Origin: Farysia itapuensis
Taxonomy: Eukaryota; Basidiomycota; Ustilaginomycetes; Ustilaginales; Ustilaginaceae
Length of the DNA stretch: 64,000 bases
Reading direction: 5' to 3'
NCBI GenBank assembly: GCA_023212645.1
Contig: JALBYC010000005.1
Span: forward strand, 372,001-436,000
Part shown: piece after piece, positions 26,648-35,400 of the stretch
Layout: the number at the start of each line of letters is the position of its first letter
How positions within the stretch are numbered: the stretch's first letter is position 1
Notes under the pieces: model-generated
Seen by the model: only the letters and a program-made list of their open reading frames with translations
What the model was told of the DNA's origin: nothing
Databases searched by the model: none
Position numbers and translations under genes: made by a program

Positions 26648-28582
26648 CTATTGGCGACGAAGCCATCGTGCGGCACGAGAGTCGTGCTTGACCAGTGGCA
26701 TCAACTTCTTGCGAACGTCCGAGTTGTGTTCCTTGACCCAGCGCGCTTCCGCATAGGTGAGCAGCTGGTGATCAATCAGATTGGTCGCAATTGGCACCTG
26801 TGTGATGCGCTCAAAGCCCAGCCATGGCGCGCCGCCGAAGCCTCGATGCGTTGCAATTCTGGTGACGACGACAAGGGACTCGGTGCGGATGCCGAAGCTG
26901 CCTTCTTCGTAGAAGCCGGGCTCGTTGGTGATCACCATGTTCTCCTGCAGCGCAACAGGTGTCTTGGAGCCGCCCGACATGTTGGAGAAACCTTGAGGAC
27001 CTTCATGCACATCCAAAAAGGAGCCAATGCCATGTCCTGTTCCATGCATAAAGTCGTAGCCATCTTGCCATAGTGGTTGTCGCGCAAACGCGTCGAGCTG
27101 GGCGCCTGTGGTGCCTGACGGGAAGCGAGCCTGGTCAATCGCAATGTGGCCCTGCAACACTCGTGTGTATGCGCGCTTTTGTTCCGCCGTAGGGCGCCCA
27201 AAGTGGACTGTGCGAGTACAGTCAATGGTACCGTCGTGATACTGCGCTCCAGAATCGTTTAGGTAAGGTGTCTGACGATCAATGATGCGGCTGTCTCTTT
27301 CGGGAGTCTCGTAGTGTGGCAAGGCAGCATTGGGACCAGAAGCAGAGATTGCGTCGTAACTGTCACCAGAGTATAGCGGAGCATGCTTGCGAATGTCTTG
27401 GAACTTGACGGCCGCCTGCCACTCGTCGACTTTGTTTCCTTTGACCTTGACTTGCTCTTCGAGCCATGCTGCCCATTGAACCCAGGCTGCGCCGTCTCTG
27501 AGATGACTAGCGCGGAAACCATCGAGCTCGGCCTTGTTCTTGATCGCTTTGCGCAGCGCGACGGGCGAAGGATCCACAATCTCGATGTTCTCGTCGGCGA
27601 CGGCATTCACAACAGCGTACGAAACCTTTTCACCCGAAACAAGCTTGTGGCCCTCATCTGACTGAGTGCTTGCCCAGGAGCGCAGGTAGTCCCAGACTGC
27701 ATCATAGGCATGGACTTGGACCTTGAGCGTTTCCCGCACGTACTTATCGGCCGCGCTTCCACCGACCAGAAGATCATCCCGAATGAAGAGATCGCATTTG
27801 GAGGCGGATACGATGATGTAGGCTGGGAAGACGGGGTGACAAGGAATCGAATCCCCACGCAGGTTGAGCAGCCAGGCGACCTCGTCCAAAGCGGACAAGA
27901 AGAAGCAAGAACCCTTGGGGCGGGACTCGAGGTCCTTTTGCACGTCAGCAATCTTGTCTTGAGCCGACTTGCCGGCCCACTTAAGAGCGTGCTCGTACAC
28001 AGGCTCAGAGATTGGATCGGGACGGTCTTGACCCCAAGCTGCATCGACAAGATTCCGGGATGGGAAGATGACCTCGGCTTGCTTGGTGGCGAGGGAGGCG
28101 ACAAGCGCCTTACCTTGTGTGTAGCTGATAAGAGCAGGGTCAAGGCCGAGTTTGGTACCGGAGTGAACTTCGTCCAAGAGCCAGGCTGGCCAGTTCTTGA
28201 CACCGCTCTGACCGACTTTGTGGAGCTGCCAGTTGTCATCGAGCTGCTTGGCGGCTTGTACGTGGTAGCGTCCGTCCACAAAGAGGTGAGCAGAGTGCCT
28301 GCCAACAATGGCTGTTCCTGCTGAGCCGGTGAAGCCCGAGATCCAGACACGCCGCTGATCTGAGGGAGCAGTATACTCGGTGCCGTGCGCATCGTCAGAG
28401 GGAATGTAGTAGTAATCTGCATCCTCTTCTTCCATCAACTGCCGCAACGCATCCAGTCGAGGGCCGGTGGGATTGGCCTTGACCGCTTTTGGCTTTTCTG
28501 CGAGCTCGTCATGGCCGACCAGCGTACGCTCGCTGAAGAGGGAGGCAGCCTTGTTGCTGCTCAAGAATCCAAAGCAGCCCAT
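26648..28582 (-). CDS. Xaa-Pro aminopeptidase P (M24B)
   Basis: 644 residues from MGCFGFLSSN. A metallopeptidase that removes an N-terminal residue preceding proline. Three-domain layout: creatinase-like N-domains (RLDALRQLM, SDDAHGTEYTAPSDQRRVWI, GFTGSAGTAIV, LFVDGRYHVQA) and the pita-bread catalytic domain with dimetal ligands in YLNDSGAQYHDGTIDCTRT (two Asp), GTGHGIGSFLDVHEGP (His), NEPGFYEEGSFGIRTES (two Glu). All expected ligands are present. The start is uncertain: MGCFGF would suit N-myristoylation and Cys-3 palmitoylation, but the frame is open 61 codons upstream with further Met codons (28765, 28648), the latter giving a basic, hydrophobic, presequence-like leader. Confidence 0.9.
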   Translation of the reverse strand: MGCFGFLSSNKAASLFSERTLVGHDELAEKPKAVKANPTGPRLDALRQLMEEEDADYYYIPSDDAHGTEYTAPSDQRRVWISGFTGSAGTAIVGRHSAHLFVDGRYHVQAAKQLDDNWQLHKVGQSGVKNWPAWLLDEVHSGTKLGLDPALISYTQGKALVASLATKQAEVIFPSRNLVDAAWGQDRPDPISEPVYEHALKWAGKSAQDKIADVQKDLESRPKGSCFFLSALDEVAWLLNLRGDSIPCHPVFPAYIIVSASKCDLFIRDDLLVGGSAADKYVRETLKVQVHAYDAVWDYLRSWASTQSDEGHKLVSGEKVSYAVVNAVADENIEIVDPSPVALRKAIKNKAELDGFRASHLRDGAAWVQWAAWLEEQVKVKGNKVDEWQAAVKFQDIRKHAPLYSGDSYDAISASGPNAALPHYETPERDSRIIDRQTPYLNDSGAQYHDGTIDCTRTVHFGRPTAEQKRAYTRVLQGHIAIDQARFPSGTTGAQLDAFARQPLWQDGYDFMHGTGHGIGSFLDVHEGPQGFSNMSGGSKTPVALQENMVITNEPGFYEEGSFGIRTESLVVVTRIATHRGFGGAPWLGFERITQVPIATNLIDHQLLTYAEARWVKEHNSDVRKKLMPLVKHDSRAARWLRRQ

Positions 28583-29369
28583 GTTGGTGTGATAGAAGGT
28601 AGTACGGAAGGGTCCAAGCCGAAGAGAGAGTGGTACGAGCGCATGCATGCGAGCGCACGAGCTGTGCGGCGTGCGAGCATGCGAGCGGGGTTTGGGCATG
28701 TTAGGCTGACTGGACCCTGATCGGCTTCGCATCGCGCTGCGCACGTTTTGTTTGTCGCGAGCCAACGTTGCTCAGCAGCGACGCCTTATGCCAACGGCCA
28801 GCCTGTTTCCACGATCCCAAAGCTAGCATGAGGTCCGTGCAGACGAAAAGCCCGCTATTGATGTACCACAGATATGCTGTCCATATGCTTTCCGCCATCT
28901 GCTCACTTGCGAAGGAGGAAGGCAGCATTGGATTTTTGAATTGGGCGATTCACGATTGGCGGTCAAAAATTTTCCTTTTACGCTTGTTTGTTTTCCCACT
29001 GCGAATGGAATATGCCTCTCCGTTCTGCCTGATTTGCATTTTTTTTTTCTTCGTTTGTTCTGGCATAGCTAGATTCTACGCTGCTTTTTTGTGCCAATGC
29101 CATCCGCTTTATTGTCATTTTGTGCCACGCCTCATCCTATCACATTCACCAGCATCCCCTTGTTCTCGCACGATCCTTCTCCTCCTTCGCCCTGTGCTTG
29201 GATTTAGAGTTGGCACGACTTCATCTCGGCTCTACATCGGCATTCTCCTCCCGCTCATTTGCGCTCGCTAAACTCAAGCTATTTCCCGCGTCCTCTGGCC
29301 TAATCTCGTCGCCATACGTGCCTTTGATCCAGTCTACCTCCCCATCCTTGTTCGACCAGCTGCCGCGAC
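28583..29369. promoter_or_regulatory. Divergent intergenic region, aminopeptidase P / RNA-binding protein
   Basis: 787 bp between divergent starts. It has a T-run (about 29040-29049) and long pyrimidine-rich stretches toward the right gene (29150-29360), suggesting a long C/T-rich 5'UTR there. An open frame at 28768-29271 is hydrophobic and Cys/Leu-rich with no domain and is taken as chance. Confidence 0.55.
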
Positions 29370-31907
29370 ATGTCTGCAGGCGGCCCTTCTTCTGGGCTGC
29401 CGCCTCGCTCACCACCCCAGTATCCGTCCGAGATGGACAGATATCTGCGTGAACAGCAACAACATCACGACGTCTTCAACATGTCACGCAACGTTCAGCA
29501 AGAGCCATCCTACGACCATCAGCCATGTCAGCAGGAGGCCATCCACCATCAGCCTAATGGGCAGCACTCCCAGCACAGCAATGGAACCAACGGCAAGCCC
29601 AACTATGACCAAGCTGCCCGTTTACGCCAGACGTACACCACCCGCAGTGCCTCTCCGCTATCTCGTCCACCCTTGTTCAGCCCCACTCTTGAGGCGCAAA
29701 GAGGCTCATCCCAAGGTCGTCCGCCGTCAGTCCCCAACGCGACCTCGCCTCCGCCCCGCACCAACGTCACATCCCCGCGCTACCTGCTCGACTCTTCGGC
29801 AAAACAGCAGCAGAACTGGATGCCCAGAAGCAACGGCATGGGTCCGCTCGACTTTCACCCTTCCATCTCTCCCGTCTCCTTCAGCTCAATAGATCGACCG
29901 CATTCATCCATGTCCGAACACGCCTTTGCCGCCAGTCAGGACAGCTCCCATCGGCCAGTCGTCTCCGCCGCTTCGTCAGGCAGCGCGTCCAACAAGGAGT
30001 CCGAATACAGTATCTTTGTCGGCGATCTCAGTCCGGATCTGCGCGAAGAAGATCTCGTAACGCAGTTCCTTCAGCCGCCACCTTGGCTGCCCAACCATCC
30101 CTTTGCTGCTGCGCTCATTCATGCACAGCAGGCACAGGGCATCTGGCAGCCGGGCGCACGTCTGGGTCCCGCTCCCTTCTTGTCCACAAAGTCGGCAAAG
30201 ATCATGACCGACCCGGTGACCAACGCGTCAAAAGGCTACGGCTTTGTCCGTTTCAACCTTGAATCGGACTGCAACAGAGCGCTCGTCGAGATGCAAGGCG
30301 TCGTTGTCACGCCTTCCAATGGATTGTCACCCGGTCGTCCGCTTCGTGTCAGCACAGCTACTCCCAAGAACCGCAGTATGCCGCCTCCCTCTGAACCCAA
30401 CAATCAATTGCAAATGCCACGACCCCACAACCCAGCTCAAAATGCAAACTCTTTCCTCTACGCCAACCCCAACGGCAACGGTGCAAGTCCTAGCACTGCG
30501 AATACCCCGCTCCATCAGCAGCAACCGCTGCCATTGCCGCCACAGCAAGCCCAAGCCTTTCCACCACAGCAGTTGCGAACGCAGCAGGCTAGTCCCTCAC
30601 AACTGCTTCCCTTTTTATCCCCAACTTCGCCTACATCGCCCTTTGAAGCACACAAAATCAACTTGCCCAACCAACCGCGCCCATATCTGCCCATGCACAC
30701 TGGGTTTCCAGGACCTGACCTGCAGCATTTGGGACCTCAGCAGTCTCACACCCCTCCCACAGCGCCCAGCCAATCTCAGCAAGCTTCTGCGGTAGACAGC
30801 GCTGCCGATCCCAACAACACAACCGTCTTTGTCGGAGGACTCTCCTCCCTCATCTCGGAAGCGACGCTTCGCCGTTACTTTGAACACTTTGGCGAGATCA
30901 CCTACGTCAAGATCCCATCGGGCAAAGGGTGTGGATTTGTGCAATTCGTGCGTAAGCAGGATGCGGAAAATGCGATTCAGCGGATGAATGGCTTCCCCAT
31001 TCTCAACTCCAAGATCCGACTCAGCTGGGGTCGTAGCCAGGGCGATAAAGCTGCAGCCGCGGCGGCGCAGACTATGGCGCAGTATGCGCAGCTTGGACAG
31101 CTGGCGGGTCTGGCTGGGCTCAGCACCTTGAGTCCCTCTCAGCTGGCACAACTTGCTGGCTTGGGGAGTGCCTTGAGTGCCGCTCAGGCTAACACGCAAG
31201 GTGCAAGTGGCTATGCGAACAACGAAGCAGCGGCGGCAGCACTTGCCAACGATCCGCTCTCGACTCTTGCGCGTCAGCTTGCAGCTGCCAACACTGGTGC
31301 AGGTGGGATGCCCGGTATGGGTGGAGGTATGCCGGGACCGCTTCCTCCATTCCTTCAACAGCCGAATGGTCACAACGGACCACCGCCGCCCTCCCATGCA
31401 CCACCGCCCTACCAAGGGATCCTGAACGGACACGGTCACGGTGGGCCGAATGGGTTCGATATGGACCCGCGTGCTGGTCCTCGCTCGCATCCCGGCAACG
31501 GCTTTCGATCACCCGACCATCTGCAGAACGAGCACGGGATTCGCACTCGCCCTCCCTTTGCGCAGGGCTTGACTTCGCCCCAATCCGAGTCGGAATTGAC
31601 CCACGCTTTTGCCGCACTGGATTTCGACGATAGCGGCGTCCGGTCTGGAGCCAAGGAAGGTCCTCAGTCGTTGGCAGCGCGTCTACCTCCGCAGCCAGGA
31701 CAGGTGGACCAGTTCGGTCGTGGATACAACCGAGACCCAAACGCCTTCATGTTCAGCCCCTTTAGTCCCTCTGACTCGCCCATCGTCGGCGGCAAGGCCG
31801 AGCTGCCACAGCAGCCCTCTGCCCGTCACCACCACCACCACTACGACGACGAACCCGACTCAGCAGCCCGCTTTGCAATCTCTTCCTCCGCCTCTCCCAC
31901 CCGCTAA
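29370..31907 (+). CDS. NGR1/CSX1-type RNA-binding protein with two RRMs
   Basis: 845 residues. The disordered Gln/Pro/Ser-rich N-terminus (to ~210) leads into an RRM (residues ~211-310): SIFVGDLSPDLREEDLV as RNP2 and KGYGFVRF as RNP1. About 40 Pro/Ala-rich residues are inserted between helix 1 and strand 2. A Pro/Gln linker follows, then a second RRM (~485-560): TTVFVGGLSSLISEATLRRY, FGEITYVKIPSGKGCGFVQF and RLSWGRSQ. This FGE-I-YVKIP-GKGCGFVQ-RLSWG form is typical of the last RRM in the NAM8/NGR1/CSX1/TIA1 group of mRNA-stability or splicing factors. That group usually has three RRMs and I see only two. The C-terminus is rich in Gly, Ala and Pro and ends with a His run. One exon; start at the first Met. 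Confidence 0.82.
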   Translation: MSAGGPSSGLPPRSPPQYPSEMDRYLREQQQHHDVFNMSRNVQQEPSYDHQPCQQEAIHHQPNGQHSQHSNGTNGKPNYDQAARLRQTYTTRSASPLSRPPLFSPTLEAQRGSSQGRPPSVPNATSPPPRTNVTSPRYLLDSSAKQQQNWMPRSNGMGPLDFHPSISPVSFSSIDRPHSSMSEHAFAASQDSSHRPVVSAASSGSASNKESEYSIFVGDLSPDLREEDLVTQFLQPPPWLPNHPFAAALIHAQQAQGIWQPGARLGPAPFLSTKSAKIMTDPVTNASKGYGFVRFNLESDCNRALVEMQGVVVTPSNGLSPGRPLRVSTATPKNRSMPPPSEPNNQLQMPRPHNPAQNANSFLYANPNGNGASPSTANTPLHQQQPLPLPPQQAQAFPPQQLRTQQASPSQLLPFLSPTSPTSPFEAHKINLPNQPRPYLPMHTGFPGPDLQHLGPQQSHTPPTAPSQSQQASAVDSAADPNNTTVFVGGLSSLISEATLRRYFEHFGEITYVKIPSGKGCGFVQFVRKQDAENAIQRMNGFPILNSKIRLSWGRSQGDKAAAAAAQTMAQYAQLGQLAGLAGLSTLSPSQLAQLAGLGSALSAAQANTQGASGYANNEAAAAALANDPLSTLARQLAAANTGAGGMPGMGGGMPGPLPPFLQQPNGHNGPPPPSHAPPPYQGILNGHGHGGPNGFDMDPRAGPRSHPGNGFRSPDHLQNEHGIRTRPPFAQGLTSPQSESELTHAFAALDFDDSGVRSGAKEGPQSLAARLPPQPGQVDQFGRGYNRDPNAFMFSPFSPSDSPIVGGKAELPQQPSARHHHHHYDDEPDSAARFAISSSASPTR

Positions 31908-32050
31908 TTCCATCCCCTCCACCCCCCCTGTCCACGCCCTTTCCCTAGACAGCTTTGTCCATTCCTCGTATATCCGATCCTTCCTTGCTTGTCTCTTTTC
32001 TTTCCGCCTCGCTTCGTCTGCAAGTCTCTGTAGCTTTCGCTCCATCTAGT

Positions 32051-32116
32051 CTGGCCACACATACACACACACTCTCACAAACTCACACACACACCACACG
32101 CACGCATGCACGCACA
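32051..32116. repeat. (CA)n/(CACG)n-like low-complexity tract
   Basis: Imperfect CA dinucleotides grading into cacgcacg units, in the presumed 3'UTR of the RNA-binding protein gene. Confidence 0.75.
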
Positions 32117-32340
32117 CTGTTCGCACAAAACGCTTGTATAACTCCTCCGCATAACCCCCCTCATCATACGTAATATTATATAGAGACCACCCCAAGATCG
32201 CTCAAAGAAAAAAAAACTCCTTTTCGGTATACCCACCCCTCCCCGCACGGTCTCTGGGTTTTCTTTAGTTCTCGCAAAAGATAAAGATTTGTACTACTAC
32301 CAGCCCATTTGCAAGAGCATCAAACACAAACACAAACACA

Positions 32341-32341
32341 C

Positions 32342-32372
<31 letters not shown>
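32341..32372. repeat. (GCAC)n tetranucleotide microsatellite
   Basis: About seven tandem gcac units, preceded by a (CAAACA)-like tract from about 32321. Probably polymorphic in length. Confidence 0.85.
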
Positions 32373-32471
32373 ATCCTTGCAAGAAAGAAGAGATAGATTA
32401 GATAGCAAAGTAGCAAGCAATTCCCCTGTTTTTCGCGTGAGTCAACACTACATGTACAGAGCGGAGGAGAT

Positions 32472-35400
32472 TTAAGCGCCGACGGTGGTGTGGGGGGGAG
32501 AGGCGTAGGGGTTTACGCTGAAGACTTTGAGGACAGGTGGAGATTTGGTCATGTCCGAGGTGACGATGACGGGCAAGTGTTGGAGTTCGGTGACGGTCTG
32601 TACGTGGGAGGAGGTGCCTGCCGTGTTGAGTCCGTCAAAGTGCAGCGGTGTTTTAGCGAGACTCTTCTGTCGCTGAATGCTCGGTTTCCCAGCATCGTCG
32701 ACGGCAGCAGCAGGGGTGCTTGTGGAGTCGAGTTCGTCGTCGAAAAGCGCGGCTTTGTCAGCCTGCGACTGCGAGGTGGTCTCCATCATCGCATGCTGCT
32801 TTGAAACATCGCGTAGCTTGCGAACATGCACGTCGTCCGACCTCTCTGCAAGCCAAGCGATAACATCAACGTCCTGCTTCCAGTGCAGGGAGAGCGCATT
32901 GCTCGCCTCGTCATACACGTGCTTCTCGATCGGCATCTGATCAACATGCACCCGCTTCTCGATGCCAAACTCGGGCACAATCACGTCAAACGCTGCGTCC
33001 AGGACGCCAATCACTGTGGCGGTGCGCACCACCGGTCCATACCGCATCGTCAGATCATGGATCAGCAGGCAGAGGTACAGATGCGCACTCTGTTCTTGCG
33101 CCAGCTTGGCAGCGTCCTTCTTGACGTTGCACTGCTGTGCAATCTTGGCCATCGCCTCGCGATCGACGGCAAACTTGTCCTGATTGGCAAGTACAACTTC
33201 GAGCTGTCGATGCACCATCAAATCTGCATATCGTCGGATGGGCGAGGTAAAGTGGGTGTAGACAGGCACGTTGAGTGCATAGTGTCGATACTTGGCAATA
33301 TCGACCATGCCCGTGCAAAAGTATTTGGCCTTGAGCATGGATTTGGTCACCAGAGCTTCGAGCGCCTTGCGAGCCGACTCGTCCTTGATCTTCTTGAGAC
33401 TGCGGTGCAGAGCTCCACCGGACGAAACGTCAATTTCAAAGCCCATGGACTGAGCGCGGCGCACAAAGCCGTCCAAGCGTCGGTCCATTGGGCTCTCGTG
33501 ACGTCGCAGGAGCGCCAAATCTGGTAGACCAGCGGCAATTTGCTGAGCAACAGCCATGTTGGCCTGCAGCATAAACTCCTCAATGAGACGGTGCGCATCA
33601 TCGGATTCGTGCGTAGTGGCGTCAGTGGGCAATCCATTTTCGTCCAGTCGGAAGCTGAGCTTGGTGTTGTCGATGCGCAGTGCTCCCGTCTCGAATCGAC
33701 GAGCACGCATTTTCTTCGCCAAAGTCTGAAGAGCCATGATGTCCTCGGCAATTTCGGCGGGCTTGTGTTCCCGAATCTTGTCCTTGGGAGCTTCTCCTCC
33801 ATCAATGACCTTCTGGGCGTCAGAATAGGCGAGTTTCGCACACGACTTGATGATCGACTTGCCAAACCACTGGCTCACAACCTGTGCCTTCTCGTTCATC
33901 GTGAACACGGCCGAGAATGTCAGCCGCTCAACATCGGGAACCAGCGAGCAAAGCTCCTCGCACAGCATGGGAGGCAGCATCGGAATCGCTCGCTGTACGA
34001 GATAAACCGAGGTGCCTCGTTTTCGCGCCTCGCGGTCCAGGCTCGAGCCGAGTTTGACAAAATGCGAAACATCGGCAATGTGAACGCCGACTTCCACGTT
34101 CCCGTTCGCGAGCTTGGTGACGTGGACAGCATCGTCCAGATCTTTGGCCGTTTCAGGGTCAATCGTGAAGACGCGATTGTCGCGGAAGTCTCGTCTGGTC
34201 TCGTACTCGCGCTCAGGAATCTTCCACGGTACAGCAGGCAGACACTTGAGCGCGCCCTCTGTGAACTCTTCTGTGGCTGAGCTGAGAGTGTCTTTGAGCA
34301 AAGCTTGGGTCTCAGCTTCGACATTACCGATAACGCCAATCTCTTCCACCAGCGCTCCGAATGGATGCAAGGAGGTGATAGGCCACCGCTTGATGCAGGC
34401 GACAAACAGACGGTTGTTGAAGGCCTCCTGTCCGCCCTCGGCCCAAAAGCTCTCAGGAGCCTGATCTGCAGGAATAGCAATCAAGGGCACTCGCTTGTCG
34501 GTTGGACGGAACCAGACAATCTTGGGTCGAGATTGTCCTTCTTGCACTGTCAAGTCGACACCATCTCGCTGGATCCTCTCCGCCTGTTGCTTTTCTTTGG
34601 TGGCGGCAGACGAGGGTCGCAAAAGACCGAGCAGACCGGAAAACAGCTGCCCAGACGATCGCTCGACGATGGCTACTACATGGCCGGCCAGTGATGGAGG
34701 ATTCTGTTCGTTCTCTTCCTCATCTTCAATCATTCTGAGTTGAGCGCCTTCGACCTCGAGGTCGTCTTTGGCCTTGTCAGGCTTCTTCGAGGCTTGGCCG
34801 CTTTGTTCCTCCTTGCGTCGTTTCTTGTCTTCCTTTTCTTTCTTGACATTCCAAACTTCGACCGGGTCGAGAAGTTCCACGGCGACAAGATCGCCTTCGA
34901 GAGCGCGATTGCGATCTTTCGAACCACTGATAAAGATGTCGCTATCGAGTACCTCGGTTGTGACCCAAGCGTCACTGCGGTTGCGTTTGTTGATTCGCAA
35001 AACGCCAACGACAATCTTGCCGTGTGCCAAAAGAGTCGGTAGAGCGCCTTGGGGCAGGTAGTTGCCAAACAGAGCCTTGCGTTGCATGGCTTGGTTTCCA
35101 CCATGAGGACCGCCTGCGAATGCTCCGTACTGATTGCCTTGGAATCCCATGCCGCCGCCCATGTGGTTGAAGCCACTTCCGCCACCGACGGAGGGAGCTT
35201 TGTAGTGGCCAGTGATTGCGGCCGACTCTCGGAATTGATGGAGTTGAGCAAGCTGAGCCTGTGCTTGAGCTAGGTCAACAAGCTGTGGTGCTTGGGGCCC
35301 ATTGATGCGCCATTGTGTGCTTCCTGTACGAGCATGTGAGCCCCGGGCAGGACCAGCACCAGCACCACCAAACCCGTCGGCCAGATCCGACATTGAACCG

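Larger units (their letters stand above)
31908..32471. other. Convergent 3' intergenic region with simple repeats
   Basis: 564 bp between the 3' ends of the RNA-binding protein and SSD1 genes. It is AC-rich and low-complexity, with two microsatellite-like tracts listed separately, and no gene. Confidence 0.7.

Noticed and set aside
28768..29271. 167-codon open frame in the divergent promoter region
   Set aside because: Hydrophobic Cys/Leu/Phe-rich composition from pyrimidine-rich DNA, no domain, and it overlaps both gene leaders.
32051..32372. CA/CACG tracts as a telomere or centromere remnant
   Set aside because: The units are not telomeric (no TTAGGG/CCCTAA) and they sit between two housekeeping genes. 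Simple 3'UTR microsatellites explain them.
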